Source: Gordonia amicalis NBRC 100051 = JCM 11271 (lineage in GTDB: Bacteria; Actinomycetota; Actinomycetes; Mycobacteriales; Mycobacteriaceae). From it: a DNA stretch of 64,000 bases. Positions 9,188 through 18,168 of this stretch are shown one piece after another. The first letter of the stretch is position 1. Each line of letters opens with the position of its first letter. The notes below the pieces were generated by a model, which was not told the DNA's origin, made no database searches, and was given only the letters and a program-made list of their open reading frames with translations. The DNA is taken from the NCBI RefSeq assembly GCF_000332995.1, contig NZ_BANS01000033.1, forward strand, positions 1 to 64,000. Direction: 5' to 3'. The position numbers and the translations under genes were made by a program.

Positions 9188-10276
9188 TACGCAGGTCAGC
9201 ATGGTCCCGGCCTCCCGCTCGGGCTCGGTCAGGATGTTGTCACGGTGATCGATGTCGCCGGACAACGTCCTGACCTTGCATGTGCCACAGAAACCCTGCT
9301 GACACGAGTAGGGCACCGACGGCATCACTCGCCGGAGCGCGGCGAGCGCCGACTCGTCGGCGGCCACCGGAATCCGTTCGCCCGTGGACGCCAGCGTCAC
9401 CGTGAACGGTGTGCCGTCCTCGACCGGCGGCGGGCTGAAGCGCTCGTAGTGCAGTTCGATGTCCGCGCGGTCGGCCAGGTGGCGGCGGAGGTTCTCCAGC
9501 ATCGGGACCGGTCCGCAGCAGTACATGGCGAGGCCGGCGTCCGAATCCGGGACCGGACCGACCAGTTCCGACATCGTCGGGAGTCCGTGCCGATCGTCGG
9601 TGCGGATGGTGATGCGGTCGCCGAACCTCGCCACCTCGTCGAGGAAGGGGATCGAGTCGGCCGAGCGGCCGGTGTAGATCATCGACCAGTCCAGGCCGAA
9701 GCGCTCGGCGACGGCCAGCATCGGCAGGATCGGCGTGATGCCGATCCCGGCGGCGATGAAGCGAATCCGGCGAGCGGGCGATCCGTGGCCGGGTACGGCC
9801 AGGGGGAAAGCGTTGCGCGGTCCCTTGATCGACATCACGTCGCCGATCTCCAAAGCGTCGTGGACCTCGATGGAACCGCCACCGCCGTCCGGGATGCGCC
9901 GCACCGCGATGCGGTAGTGCTCACGGTCGGCGGTGTCGCCGCACAACGAGTACTCGCGCATGCGGCCGGACGGGAGCAGCACGTCGATGTGGGCCCCCGC
10001 ACGCCACGGCGGCAGCACCCCGCCGTCCGCGGCCGTGAGGGTCAGCGCGATGACGTTCTCGTCATGTGCGACGACCTCGCGGTCCACGATGCGGACCCGG
10101 GTGATTCCGTCGTTGACCGGCGCCGGCCTCAGCGGGGACAGCGGCCGCCAAGCCGGCCACCACGCCCGCATGAACGCGGTCCCGACGGTGAGGATCGGAT
10201 CGCGGCGCCACCGCCCGTACAGATGCGGCGGTGGCTGGGTGAGACTCGTCGAATGCGGATGTGCGCGTTGGTTCAT
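9149..10276 (-). CDS. ferredoxin reductase / 2Fe-2S oxidoreductase (PDR/VanB-like)
   Basis: 375 residues. Order: N-terminal extension of about 55 residues, FAD-binding barrel ('REYSLCGD' flavin motif), NAD(P)-binding domain ('FIAAGIGITPILPM', 'YCCGPVPML'), and a C-terminal plant-type [2Fe-2S] ferredoxin (CQQGFCGTCKV with a fourth Cys in 'LTCVSRS'). It passes electrons from NAD(P)H through FAD and the cluster to an oxygenase or desaturase. It is the last gene of a minus-strand set with a PF10118-like metal-dependent protein 9 bases upstream and ephD before that. Its electron acceptor may be the PF10118-type protein; that is inference. Confidence 0.9.
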   Translation of the reverse strand: MNQRAHPHSTSLTQPPPHLYGRWRRDPILTVGTAFMRAWWPAWRPLSPLRPAPVNDGITRVRIVDREVVAHDENVIALTLTAADGGVLPPWRAGAHIDVLLPSGRMREYSLCGDTADREHYRIAVRRIPDGGGGSIEVHDALEIGDVMSIKGPRNAFPLAVPGHGSPARRIRFIAAGIGITPILPMLAVAERFGLDWSMIYTGRSADSIPFLDEVARFGDRITIRTDDRHGLPTMSELVGPVPDSDAGLAMYCCGPVPMLENLRRHLADRADIELHYERFSPPPVEDGTPFTVTLASTGERIPVAADESALAALRRVMPSVPYSCQQGFCGTCKVRTLSGDIDHRDNILTEPEREAGTMLTCVSRSAGGNLTLDL

Positions 10277-10285
10277 CGGAGTCCC

Positions 10286-11206
10286 TCAGGCGGCGTTGCG
10301 TGCGGCCGGTGACTTGGCGAGGTATGCGACCGCCTGGGCGGTGCTGCCGATCTGTACGGGGCGGAAGCCGGGCCGGAAGTAACTGAACGTGGAGAAGACG
10401 ATGCTCCGAAGCGGGGGCAGGACGTTGGCGCGCACGCCGCGGTGGAACTGCCACTTCTTCTGGATGTAGGACACCGACGTGTCCTGCTTCATGATGAACC
10501 GGTAGCCGCGCTGTATCAGGAACAGCAGCATCGGGAGGACGGCGAGCATCGCGCGCCCGCGGCGGAGGTAACTGTCGCCGAAATAGGCTGCGACGTCGTG
10601 CACGACGGCTCGATGTTCCACTTCCTCCGCGCCGTGCCACATGAACAGATCGGCCATCGTCGGATGCGCGCCGGTCTCGATCCAGTTGTTGTTCAGTGCG
10701 AAATCGCCGAGCACGGCGGTGTAGTGCTCGAGGGCGGCGATCAGCCACAACCGCTCGATGAGGTGCTTGTGCCGCGCTTGCGGCGGGCCGCTCGTCGCCG
10801 GTCCGAGAACTCTGCGGAAGACCCACTCCATCTGCAGCTGGTACGGACGTGGATCGATGCCGTGGTGATCGAGGAACTCCCACAGCACATGGTCGTGAGC
10901 TTCGGCGTGCATCGCCTCCTGTCCGATGAAACCCCGCATGCGAGAGGCGAGTTCCTCATCGGCCACCAGCGGCAGCGCCTCGTTGTAGGTCTGCACGAAC
11001 CATCGTTCCCCCTCCGGGAGAAGAAGATTCAGCACGCTGATGAAGTTGGACGCCACCAGGTGGCCGGGAATCCAGTGCAGGGGCACGTCGTCCCAGTCGA
11101 ATGCCACGTTGCGGGCATGCAGTTCGACCGGGCCGGGATCGGCTTGATCAGCACTCGCCTGATCGGTGTGGCTCAGGTCCGGACGCGGGCGTTCGACGGT
11201 GCTCAT
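10286..11206 (-). CDS. metal-dependent hydrolase-like protein (PF10118 family)
   Basis: 306 residues from the ATG at 11206, chosen because it overlaps the ephD stop (ATGA), a sign of translational coupling; an upstream in-frame start would add 13 residues. His/Glu-rich motifs 'HAEAHDHVLWEFL' and 'EEVEHRAVVHDV' fit the predicted metal-binding helical family PF10118, which resembles diiron four-helix proteins. Annotation as hydrolase is by family name only; with a 2Fe-2S reductase next door, an oxygenase or desaturase-type diiron role is as plausible. No signal peptide. Confidence 0.8.
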   Translation of the reverse strand: MSTVERPRPDLSHTDQASADQADPGPVELHARNVAFDWDDVPLHWIPGHLVASNFISVLNLLLPEGERWFVQTYNEALPLVADEELASRMRGFIGQEAMHAEAHDHVLWEFLDHHGIDPRPYQLQMEWVFRRVLGPATSGPPQARHKHLIERLWLIAALEHYTAVLGDFALNNNWIETGAHPTMADLFMWHGAEEVEHRAVVHDVAAYFGDSYLRRGRAMLAVLPMLLFLIQRGYRFIMKQDTSVSYIQKKWQFHRGVRANVLPPLRSIVFSTFSYFRPGFRPVQIGSTAQAVAYLAKSPAARNAA

Positions 11207-12984
11207 CCGGTCACCTTCTGTCGGGCGCCGATGCGCGACAGCCACGGCGCGAAACGGTAGATGCGATAACCGACCTTCGCCTCGGGCGTCACCGGGACGA
11301 CTGCCTTGTTGTGCTCGATGGCCGAGACGATCTCGACGGCCACCCGATCCGGGGTGAAACCTCGGCGCTGGTAGAAGCGGTTCAGCCGATCTCGTTGTGC
11401 CTGTTCGGTATCGGCGTCCAGTCCGGCGATCGGCGACGACGACACGATGTTGGTGTCGACGATGCCCGGGCAGATGGCGCTGACACCGATGCGGTGCTCA
11501 GCGAGTTCGGCGCGCAGCGACTCCGAGAACAGCAGGACCCCCGCCTTCGACGCCGAGTACAATCCGAGGCTGCGCGACGGCGTGAACGCGGCGGCCGAGG
11601 AGACGTTGACGATGTGCCCGCCCACTCCGCGGTCCACCATCTGACGGCCGAACTCGCGGCTCCCGGTGATGACCCCGCGCAGGTTGACGTCGAAGAGTCG
11701 ATCGACCTGCTCGTCGGTTGCGGCGAGAGCCCCACCGGCCAAGCCGATCCCGGCGTTGTTGATCACGATGTCGGGGACCCCGTGATTCTCCCGGACCGTC
11801 GCGGCGAAGGACGCGAACGCGTCGGTGTCGGACACGTCGAGGAGGTAGGCGTGCGCCACCGCGCCGGCGAACTTGCAGGCCTGCGCCGTCTCGGCGGCGG
11901 TGTCGAGATTCCGGTCGGCGAGCACGAGTTCGCACCCGCGCTCGGCGAGGAGCAGTGCGGTCTCCCGACCGATGCCGCTGCCCGCGCCGGTGATCACGAC
12001 CAGCTTCCCGGCCAGGGGTTTCGGTTCGGCGAACACCCGCGACCGTTCGACGGTCGGCGGCGCCACGTTGTCGGTCTGCGCAGCAAGGAAATCCAGGATC
12101 GTGTCGGTCAGGTAGCCCGGATGGGTGTACGGCAGCCAGTGGCCCGTCGGGGTGTCGCGCCGCCACAGCTTGGCCGCGTAGGCCGGGGTGTTGTCGTAGA
12201 TGGCCGGACGCAGGGCGATGTCGCGTTCGTTGACCACCTGCAGCACCGGCACCGCGGTCGAACGGGGCTCCGGGCGGGCCAGTTTCTGGCGGATGTTGGC
12301 GCGATAGAGCGCGAGTCCGGTGATCATGTCGCGGCGCAGTGTCTCGGCGACGACGACGTTCTCCGGTGGGGTGCCCTCGATGGTGTGCAGGAACTGCTTC
12401 CACGCCCGCGGACTGCCGAGCGCGGTCAGCAGGGCGTTCGGCAGCAGCGGCAGCTGGAACAGTCCCGTGTAGGCCGACGAGAGTGACTGTGTCGCAATGG
12501 TTCGCACGCGGCGGGGTGTCGGGCGGGTCAGTCCTTCGCGTAACAGCTGACCGAGGTGGTCGAGGTTGGGTCCGGAGACCGAGACGAAGGATGCGATGCG
12601 GGTGTGCGACCTCGGTCGGCTGACGGCCTCCCAGGCCTGGACCGAACCCCAGTCGTGACCGACGACGTGCACGGGAGCGTCGGGACTCACCGCTTCGGCG
12701 ACGGCGAAGAGGTCGTCGGCGAGCTCGGCCAGCCGGTACGCACCGACCTCGCCGGGACGGTCGCTCTCGCCGAATCCGCGGCAGTCATAGGCGACCACGT
12801 GATACTTCTCGGCCAGCCGAGGTGCGATGTGGGTCCAGGGATGGTGGGTGTCGGGCCAGCCGTGCACCAACAGGACCGTCGGATTCTCCGGGTCCCCGAG
12901 TTCGAAGGTCGCGAGGGTGACGCCGTCGCCGGTCACCGTTCCCCGTCGCCAGTCGGGACGCACCTGCACTGCATGTTCGGACAT
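11203..12984 (-). CDS. ephD: EphD-like alpha/beta hydrolase - short-chain dehydrogenase fusion
   Basis: 593 residues from the ATG at 12984; eight more residues are possible from an upstream start. The N-terminal half is an epoxide-hydrolase type alpha/beta fold: 'LLVHGWPDTHHPW' (HGxP) and nucleophile Asp in VGHDWGS (about residue 111). The C-terminal half is a short-chain dehydrogenase: TGAGSGIG (about residue 332), NNAG and YSASK. The same fusion is M. tuberculosis EphD (Rv2214c), reported to act on epoxy-mycolates. Likely a lipid or mycolate enzyme in the cytosol. First gene of a coupled operon with the PF10118-like and ferredoxin-reductase genes. Confidence 0.85.
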   Translation of the reverse strand: MSEHAVQVRPDWRRGTVTGDGVTLATFELGDPENPTVLLVHGWPDTHHPWTHIAPRLAEKYHVVAYDCRGFGESDRPGEVGAYRLAELADDLFAVAEAVSPDAPVHVVGHDWGSVQAWEAVSRPRSHTRIASFVSVSGPNLDHLGQLLREGLTRPTPRRVRTIATQSLSSAYTGLFQLPLLPNALLTALGSPRAWKQFLHTIEGTPPENVVVAETLRRDMITGLALYRANIRQKLARPEPRSTAVPVLQVVNERDIALRPAIYDNTPAYAAKLWRRDTPTGHWLPYTHPGYLTDTILDFLAAQTDNVAPPTVERSRVFAEPKPLAGKLVVITGAGSGIGRETALLLAERGCELVLADRNLDTAAETAQACKFAGAVAHAYLLDVSDTDAFASFAATVRENHGVPDIVINNAGIGLAGGALAATDEQVDRLFDVNLRGVITGSREFGRQMVDRGVGGHIVNVSSAAAFTPSRSLGLYSASKAGVLLFSESLRAELAEHRIGVSAICPGIVDTNIVSSSPIAGLDADTEQAQRDRLNRFYQRRGFTPDRVAVEIVSAIEHNKAVVPVTPEAKVGYRIYRFAPWLSRIGARQKVTG

Positions 12985-13067
12985 CCGTGTCACCTCGCTG
13001 TAGACCACGATTGGAGGTACACGTTACCAACGGTACACAAATGTCTAGACCCTGGAGGAAACAAAGA

Positions 13068-13089
13068 GGCCCGGTCAGAAGACCGGGCC
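13068..13089 (-). terminator. intrinsic terminator of the aminotransferase gene
   Basis: Perfect 9-bp stem GGCCCGGTC / GACCGGGCC with a 4-base loop. On the minus strand it is followed by TCTTTGTTT, a U-rich tract. It lies 113 bases after the aminotransferase stop and just before the ephD promoter region. Confidence 0.75.
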
Positions 13090-13101
13090 CTTCGAGACGG
13101 C

Positions 13102-13182
13102 GCTCCGCAAGCTCCGCACCTCCTCAGGGAGCGAGGAGCCGAGTCCGCTCCGCAAGCTCCGCACCTCCTCAGGGAGCGAGGA
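13102..13182. repeat. 36-bp unit repeated twice, period 45 bp
   Basis: Copies at 13102-13137 and 13147-13182 are identical over 36 bases, starting GCTCCGCAAGCTCCGCACC and ending AGCGAGGA. GC-rich intergenic repeats with CTCCGCAAGCTCC and CTCCTCAGG elements are common and dispersed in Gordonia-type genomes as I recall; no CRISPR-like array is present. They lie between the aminotransferase stop and its terminator, so would be transcribed. Confidence 0.8.
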
Positions 13183-13201
13183 ACGGAGCCGGCGTGCGGG
13201 G

Positions 13202-14455
13202 CTACTGTCGGTACGACGACAGGAAGTTGCCGATCCGCTCGACGGCCTCCTTGAGGTCCCGCGACCACGGCAGCGTGACGATGCGGAAGTGGTTGTGGTC
13301 CTCGAGGTTGAACCCGGTGCCCTGCACGACGAGGATCTTCTCCTGCAGCAGCAGGTCCTGGACGAACAGTTCGTCGTTGTGGATCTCGTGCACCTCGGGG
13401 TCGAGGCGCGGGAAGGCGTACAGGGCCCCCTTGGGCTTCACGCAGCTGACACCAGGGATCTCGTTGAGCTTCTCCCAGGTGACGTTGCGCTGCTCGTAGA
13501 GGCGACCGCCCGGGGAGACGAGCGCGTCGATGGACTGGTACCCACCCAGCGCCACCTGGATCGCGTGCTGGCCGGGCACATTCGCACACAGGCGGGTCGA
13601 TGCGAGGATGCCCATGCCCTCGAGGAAGCCCGTGGCATGGTCCTTCGGGCCGGTGAAGACGACCCAACCGGCGCGGTAACCGCATACGCGGTACGCCTTG
13701 GACAGGCCGTTGAAGGTGAGGCACAACAGATCCGGCGCCAGCGAGGCGACGTTGATGTGCTCGGCGTCGTCGTAGAGGATCTTGTCGTAGATCTCGTCGG
13801 CGAGGATCAGCAACGAGTGTTCACGCGCCAGTTCGACGAGCTGCTGCAGGATTTCGCGTGAGTAGACCGCGCCCGTCGGGTTGTTGGGGTTGATGATGAC
13901 GATCGCCTTGGTGCGGTCGGTGATCTTCGACGCGATGTCGGCGATGTCGGGGTTCCAGCCGTTTTCCTCGTCGCAGCGGTAGTGCACCGGACGGCCGCCG
14001 GACAGCGAGGTCATCGCCGTCCACAGCGGGTAGTCGGGGGCCGGGATGAGCACCTCGTCGCCGTCGTTGAGCAGCGCCTGCATCGTCATCGTGATGAGCT
14101 CGGAGACACCGTTGCCCAGGATGACGTCGTCGACGTCGAAGTAGGGGAAGTCGGGGATGAGCTCGTACCGTGTCACGACGGCGCGTCTCGCGGACAGCAC
14201 GCCTGCCGATTCGGAGTAGCCCTGCGAGTACGGCAGTGCATGGATCATGTCGCGCATGATCACGTCGGGTGCCTCGAACCCGAAGATCGCCGGGTTCCCG
14301 ATGTTCAGCTTGAGGATGCGATGGCCCTCTGCCTCGAGCCGCTGCGCGTGCTCGTGTACGGGACCGCGGATCTCGTAGCACACGTTCTGCAGCTTGAGCG
14401 ACTGCTCGAGCGGCTTGAGGTTCTGGTTCAGATGCGACACATGGGGCCTACTCAC
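13202..14455 (-). CDS. alaA: pyridoxal-phosphate aminotransferase (AlaA/AspC-like)
   Basis: 417 residues from a GTG at 14455; a TTG nine codons upstream is the other option, and neither has a clear ribosome-binding site. Fold-type I signatures: 'LKLNIGNPAIFGFEAP' near the N terminus, 'INPNNPTGAVYS' (PLP-phosphate region), and the Schiff-base Lys253 in GLSKAYRVCGYR. The sequence follows E. coli AlaA closely, so alanine-pyruvate/glutamate transamination is likely. The M. tuberculosis equivalent Rv0337c (named aspC) also sits beside the Fe-S reductase Rv0338c, the same neighbour as here. Cytosolic. A strong terminator follows the neighbour and another follows this gene. Confidence 0.9.
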   Translation of the reverse strand: MSRPHVSHLNQNLKPLEQSLKLQNVCYEIRGPVHEHAQRLEAEGHRILKLNIGNPAIFGFEAPDVIMRDMIHALPYSQGYSESAGVLSARRAVVTRYELIPDFPYFDVDDVILGNGVSELITMTMQALLNDGDEVLIPAPDYPLWTAMTSLSGGRPVHYRCDEENGWNPDIADIASKITDRTKAIVIINPNNPTGAVYSREILQQLVELAREHSLLILADEIYDKILYDDAEHINVASLAPDLLCLTFNGLSKAYRVCGYRAGWVVFTGPKDHATGFLEGMGILASTRLCANVPGQHAIQVALGGYQSIDALVSPGGRLYEQRNVTWEKLNEIPGVSCVKPKGALYAFPRLDPEVHEIHNDELFVQDLLLQEKILVVQGTGFNLEDHNHFRIVTLPWSRDLKEAVERIGNFLSSYRQ

Positions 14456-14525
14456 GAGTTCAATTGTCGCAGCCGCGTGCAAATCGGTTTCCGCCAGTGC
14501 GGCGCGGTAGTGGCCCCGCCTACGA

Positions 14526-14560
14526 AAACGGGCTCCGACCGTGGTGGTCGGAGCCCGTTT
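14526..14560 (-). terminator. intrinsic terminator of the Fe-S reductase gene
   Basis: Perfect 15-bp stem (14526-14540 with 14546-14560), loop of 5 bases, 18 bases downstream of the minus-strand stop at 14578, and followed on that strand by a short T run (CGTTTTCG). It insulates the aminotransferase from read-through. Confidence 0.9.
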
Positions 14561-14577
14561 CGCGGTATCGCTGGTGA

Positions 14578-17500
14578 CTACTGGTGGCCGGGCCGCTTCT
14601 TGCCCGCGGCGATGCCGAAGCCCTTGGCCTTCGACGCCCCCGTCTCGGCGATGGTGCGGGCATCGCCCGAGCCGTTGCTCGACGGAGCCGGGACCTCGGC
14701 CCCGTTCGTCTCGGCCGGGGCTTCCGCTGCCGGTGCCTCGGCTGCCGGGGTCGCCTCGGTCTCCTCGGCAGGAGCCTCGGCGTCCGGAGCCGCCGCAGCC
14801 GGTGCCTCGGCTGCCGGTGCTTCCGCGGCCGGCTTGGGGGCGGCCTTGCCGATCCCGCCCGGACGCTTCTTGCCAGCGGCCATACCGAAGCCCTTCGCCT
14901 TGGCCGGCTTCTCCTCGGTCGCGGCAGCGGTGCCCGTTGCCGCGGTTGCCGTGGCCGACTCGGTGTCGACGGTCGGAGCCGCGTCGGGTGCCGACTCGGC
15001 CTCGGCGACCTTGCTCTCGGCAGGCGCGGTCACTCCGGCGTCGGCAGCTGCCGCGTTCGGGGTGGCCGTCCTCTGACCGGGACGCTTGCCGGCGGCCATA
15101 CCGAAGCCCTTGGCCTTGGCAGGCTTGGCCTCGGCAGGCTTCTCAGCCGCGGGCGCCTCGGCCTTCACGGCCTCCGACGACTCGGCCTCGGCGGGAGCGG
15201 GAGCGGCCGACGCGGCAGGCTTGCTCGCCGCACCCGGACGCTTCGCGCCGCCCTTCATGCCGAAGCCCTTCGACGCGGGCTTCTTCTCGGCCGGCGCGGC
15301 CGTCGTCTCGGCGGTTGCCTCTGCCGTCGTCTCGGCGGGTGCCGCCTCGGCAGCCGGTGCCGCGGCCGCAGCACCCGGCTTCTTGCCGCCCTTCATTCCG
15401 AAGCCCTTCGACGCGGGCTTCTTCTCGGCGGGCGCCTCGGCAGGTGCGGCGGCCGGTGCTTCGGTCTTGGCCGCGGCACCGGGCTTCTTGCCGCCCTTCA
15501 TGCCCAGGCCGACCTTCGGCTTCGGAGCCGCCTCGGTGGTGGCCGTCGCAGCTGCGGCGGCGGCCGCAGGAACCTTCTCGGGCTCCGGTTCCGGCTCGGG
15601 TTCCGGGGCGCTCGGACGCGGTCCGAGGAAGCGACCGCCGAGCTTGACCTCGGTCTGGCCGCGCTTGACCGAGTCGAGCAGCAGCTGCGCGACGTCGACG
15701 ACCTCGACCTTGCCCTCGGACTCGGTGCCGCTGGTCCGTGCGGTCACACCGTCGGTCAGCATCACGCGACAGAACGGGCAACCGGTGGCGACCTTCTTGA
15801 CCTGGTCACCCGTGGTGTCACCGAGGGTGTCCAGCGCCTCGTCGACCCGGTCGAGGTTGATGCGCTTGCCGATCTGCTCTTCCATCCACATGCGGGCACC
15901 ACCGGCGCCACAGCACATGGACCGTTCGCCGTGACGCGGCATCTCGGTGAGGGTCGATCCGGCGGCACCCATCAGCTCGCGCGGGGCGTCGTAGACCTTG
16001 TTGTGGCGGCCAAGGTAACAGGGGTCGTGGTAGGTGACGCCCTCGCCGAGCGGGGCGACCGGCACGAGCCGCTTCTCGCGGACCAGTCGGTTCAGCAGCT
16101 GCGTGTGGTGGACGACCTCGTACTTGGCGCCCAGCTGCGGGTACTCGTTGCCCAGGGCGTTGAAGCAGTGCGCACAGGTGACGACGACCTTCTTGCGCTG
16201 CTCGGGCGCGGTCGAGAAGACCTCGCCGAGCATCTCGATGTTCTGCTGCGCGAGCATCTGGAAGAGGAACTCGTTGCCGGCGCGTCGTGCGGAGTCACCG
16301 GTACAGGTCTCGCCCTCGCCGAGAACCATGAAGTTCACCGCGGCCATGTCGAGAAGCTCGGCGACCGCCTTGGTGGTCTTCTTCGCGCGGTCCTCGTAGG
16401 CGCCGGCGCAGCCGACCCAGAACAGGTACTCGAAGCCCTCGAACGACTCGACGTCCTTGCCGAAGACGGGGATGTCGATGTCCATCTCGTCGATCCAGGC
16501 GGTACGCGCGGAGGCGTTCTGGCCCCACGGGTTGCCCTTGTTCTCGAGGTTCTTGAACATGCCGGCCAGCTCGGTGGGGAAGTCCGACTCGATCAGGACC
16601 TGGTAGCGACGCATGTCGAGGATGTGGTCGACGTGCTCGATGTCGACCGGGCACTGCTCGACGCAGGCACCACAGGTGGTGCAGCTCCACAGGGTCTCGG
16701 TGTCGATGACCGCACCCAGCGCCTCGGGATCGAATTCGCCGTCCGCGGACTCGAGACCCTCGCCGCCGCCGAGCCTGCCCTTCGACTCGCCGACGAGCTT
16801 GCGGGATGCCTCGGCACGAGCGGCCTCGGGGATCGCGTTGAGCTTGTCCTCGAGGACGTTGCCGTCGGCGTCGACCAGGCCGACCTCGTCCCCGCCCATG
16901 TCCTTGCGGCCACCGGCCATCAGGTACGGGGCCTTGGCGTTGCCGTGGTCGCGCAGCGACATGATGAGCAGCTTCGGAGACAGCGGCTTGCCGGTGTTCC
17001 AGGCCGGACACTGCGACTGACAGCGGCCACATTCGGTACAGGTGGAGAAGTCGAGCCAGCCCTTCCAGGAGAAGTCCTCGATCTTGCCCGCACCGAAGGC
17101 GTCGACGTCGGGGTCGGCGGTCTCCATGTCGAGGACCTTGCCCTGGCTCATCATCGGCTTGGCGGCACCGAGGGCGACGCCGCCGTCGGCCTCACGCTTG
17201 AAGTAGATGTTGAAGAACGCCGAGAAGCGGTGCCAGGCGACGCCCCAGTCGGTGTTCAGGCCGACGACGGCCAGCCACACCATGCCGCTCATCAGCTTGA
17301 TGACCGCGAAGATCGACACCAGGGTCGGCGACTCGGGCAGGATCTTGGCGACCTGCATGGTGAAGAAATCGGAGTACGCGTTCGAGTGGTGGTACGTCGC
17401 GATCTTCGATGCCTTCACCAGGATCATGCCCAGGCCCTCGAGCAGGACGACGGCCTCGACGAAGTAGGCCGCGCCGAAGCGTGATCCGGAGAACCGCGAC

Positions 17501-17934
17501 AGCCGCTCGGGTACGCGCGGGTGGTTCATCTGGCGGATGACGATCAGCACCATGATGCCGACCACGGTGCCGATGCCCAGCAGTTCGTCCCAGAGGTGCC
17601 ACGCGAAGGTGTCACCGAAGAGGGGCCAGTGGAACTCCGGGTTGATCGACTGACCGTAGGCCTCGAACCACAGCAGGGCGCCGCCCATGAAGCCGATCAT
17701 CACCAGCCAGTGCGCCCAGCCCACCGTCCGGAACTTCACCATGCGGGTGTGGGCGATGAATTCCTTGATCATCGTTCCCAGACGCGGGCCTATCGGCCAG
17801 AAGCGGGAACTGTCGACCTTCTGGCCGAGTTTGATGGTGCGGAACATCCGCACCACGCCGCCGAGGAACAAGTACCAACAGAAGAGGCTGATCACCGCTG
17901 CTGTGGTGCCGATGGCAATCGTCGTGGCTGTCAC
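14578..17934 (-). CDS. membrane-bound Fe-S (heterodisulfide reductase-like) oxidoreductase with repetitive C-terminal tail
   Basis: 1118 residues, homologous in layout to M. tuberculosis Rv0338c. N terminus: five or so TM helices of the NarI/respiratory-reductase type (residues about 1-230). Middle: two 4Fe-4S motifs, CTECGRCQSQCP and CTTCGACVEQCP. Then two CCG domains, with 'VTCAHCFNALGNEYPQLG' and 'MCCGAGG' as in HdrD/GlpC subunits. The last 330 or so residues are Ala/Glu/Pro-rich with six copies of a short basic motif (K-G-F-G-M-x-x-G-K-K/R-P-G) at about 15500, 15390, 15250, 15100, 14880 and 14600. It probably passes electrons between a membrane quinone and a soluble donor or disulfide. 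Partner unknown. Confidence 0.85.
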   Translation of the reverse strand: MTATTIAIGTTAAVISLFCWYLFLGGVVRMFRTIKLGQKVDSSRFWPIGPRLGTMIKEFIAHTRMVKFRTVGWAHWLVMIGFMGGALLWFEAYGQSINPEFHWPLFGDTFAWHLWDELLGIGTVVGIMVLIVIRQMNHPRVPERLSRFSGSRFGAAYFVEAVVLLEGLGMILVKASKIATYHHSNAYSDFFTMQVAKILPESPTLVSIFAVIKLMSGMVWLAVVGLNTDWGVAWHRFSAFFNIYFKREADGGVALGAAKPMMSQGKVLDMETADPDVDAFGAGKIEDFSWKGWLDFSTCTECGRCQSQCPAWNTGKPLSPKLLIMSLRDHGNAKAPYLMAGGRKDMGGDEVGLVDADGNVLEDKLNAIPEAARAEASRKLVGESKGRLGGGEGLESADGEFDPEALGAVIDTETLWSCTTCGACVEQCPVDIEHVDHILDMRRYQVLIESDFPTELAGMFKNLENKGNPWGQNASARTAWIDEMDIDIPVFGKDVESFEGFEYLFWVGCAGAYEDRAKKTTKAVAELLDMAAVNFMVLGEGETCTGDSARRAGNEFLFQMLAQQNIEMLGEVFSTAPEQRKKVVVTCAHCFNALGNEYPQLGAKYEVVHHTQLLNRLVREKRLVPVAPLGEGVTYHDPCYLGRHNKVYDAPRELMGAAGSTLTEMPRHGERSMCCGAGGARMWMEEQIGKRINLDRVDEALDTLGDTTGDQVKKVATGCPFCRVMLTDGVTARTSGTESEGKVEVVDVAQLLLDSVKRGQTEVKLGGRFLGPRPSAPEPEPEPEPEKVPAAAAAAATATTEAAPKPKVGLGMKGGKKPGAAAKTEAPAAAPAEAPAEKKPASKGFGMKGGKKPGAAAAAPAAEAAPAETTAEATAETTAAPAEKKPASKGFGMKGGAKRPGAASKPAASAAPAPAEAESSEAVKAEAPAAEKPAEAKPAKAKGFGMAAGKRPGQRTATPNAAAADAGVTAPAESKVAEAESAPDAAPTVDTESATATAATGTAAATEEKPAKAKGFGMAAGKKRPGGIGKAAPKPAAEAPAAEAPAAAAPDAEAPAEETEATPAAEAPAAEAPAETNGAEVPAPSSNGSGDARTIAETGASKAKGFGIAAGKKRPGHQ

Positions 17935-18168
17935 GGGCGCGTACCGGCCTTTCGTCTAGGTCGTCCGCCACAGAGGAAGCGCACAGAGTGCGCAGGGCTC
18001 TCCCACAGGGCGGTGTACTACAGGTAACCGTAATTCGTCGCGCCGTCGGCGCGCTGCCAAGGTTGACCTAATTTCGCTGGTCTATCTCACATCGAATGGT
18101 ACTCGCGAGTAACTTACTGTCGAGTCAGGGTGTCGAGGATCCCATTTGGCCCCCGCGGTCACTCCGCG

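Noticed and set aside
13102-13182. Repeats as a CRISPR array
   Set aside because: Only two copies, 9-base gap, no spacers of usual length and no cas genes.
14584-17484. 966-codon plus-strand open frame
   Set aside because: Shadow of the minus-strand Fe-S reductase; long antisense frames are normal at this GC content and it has no recognisable domain.
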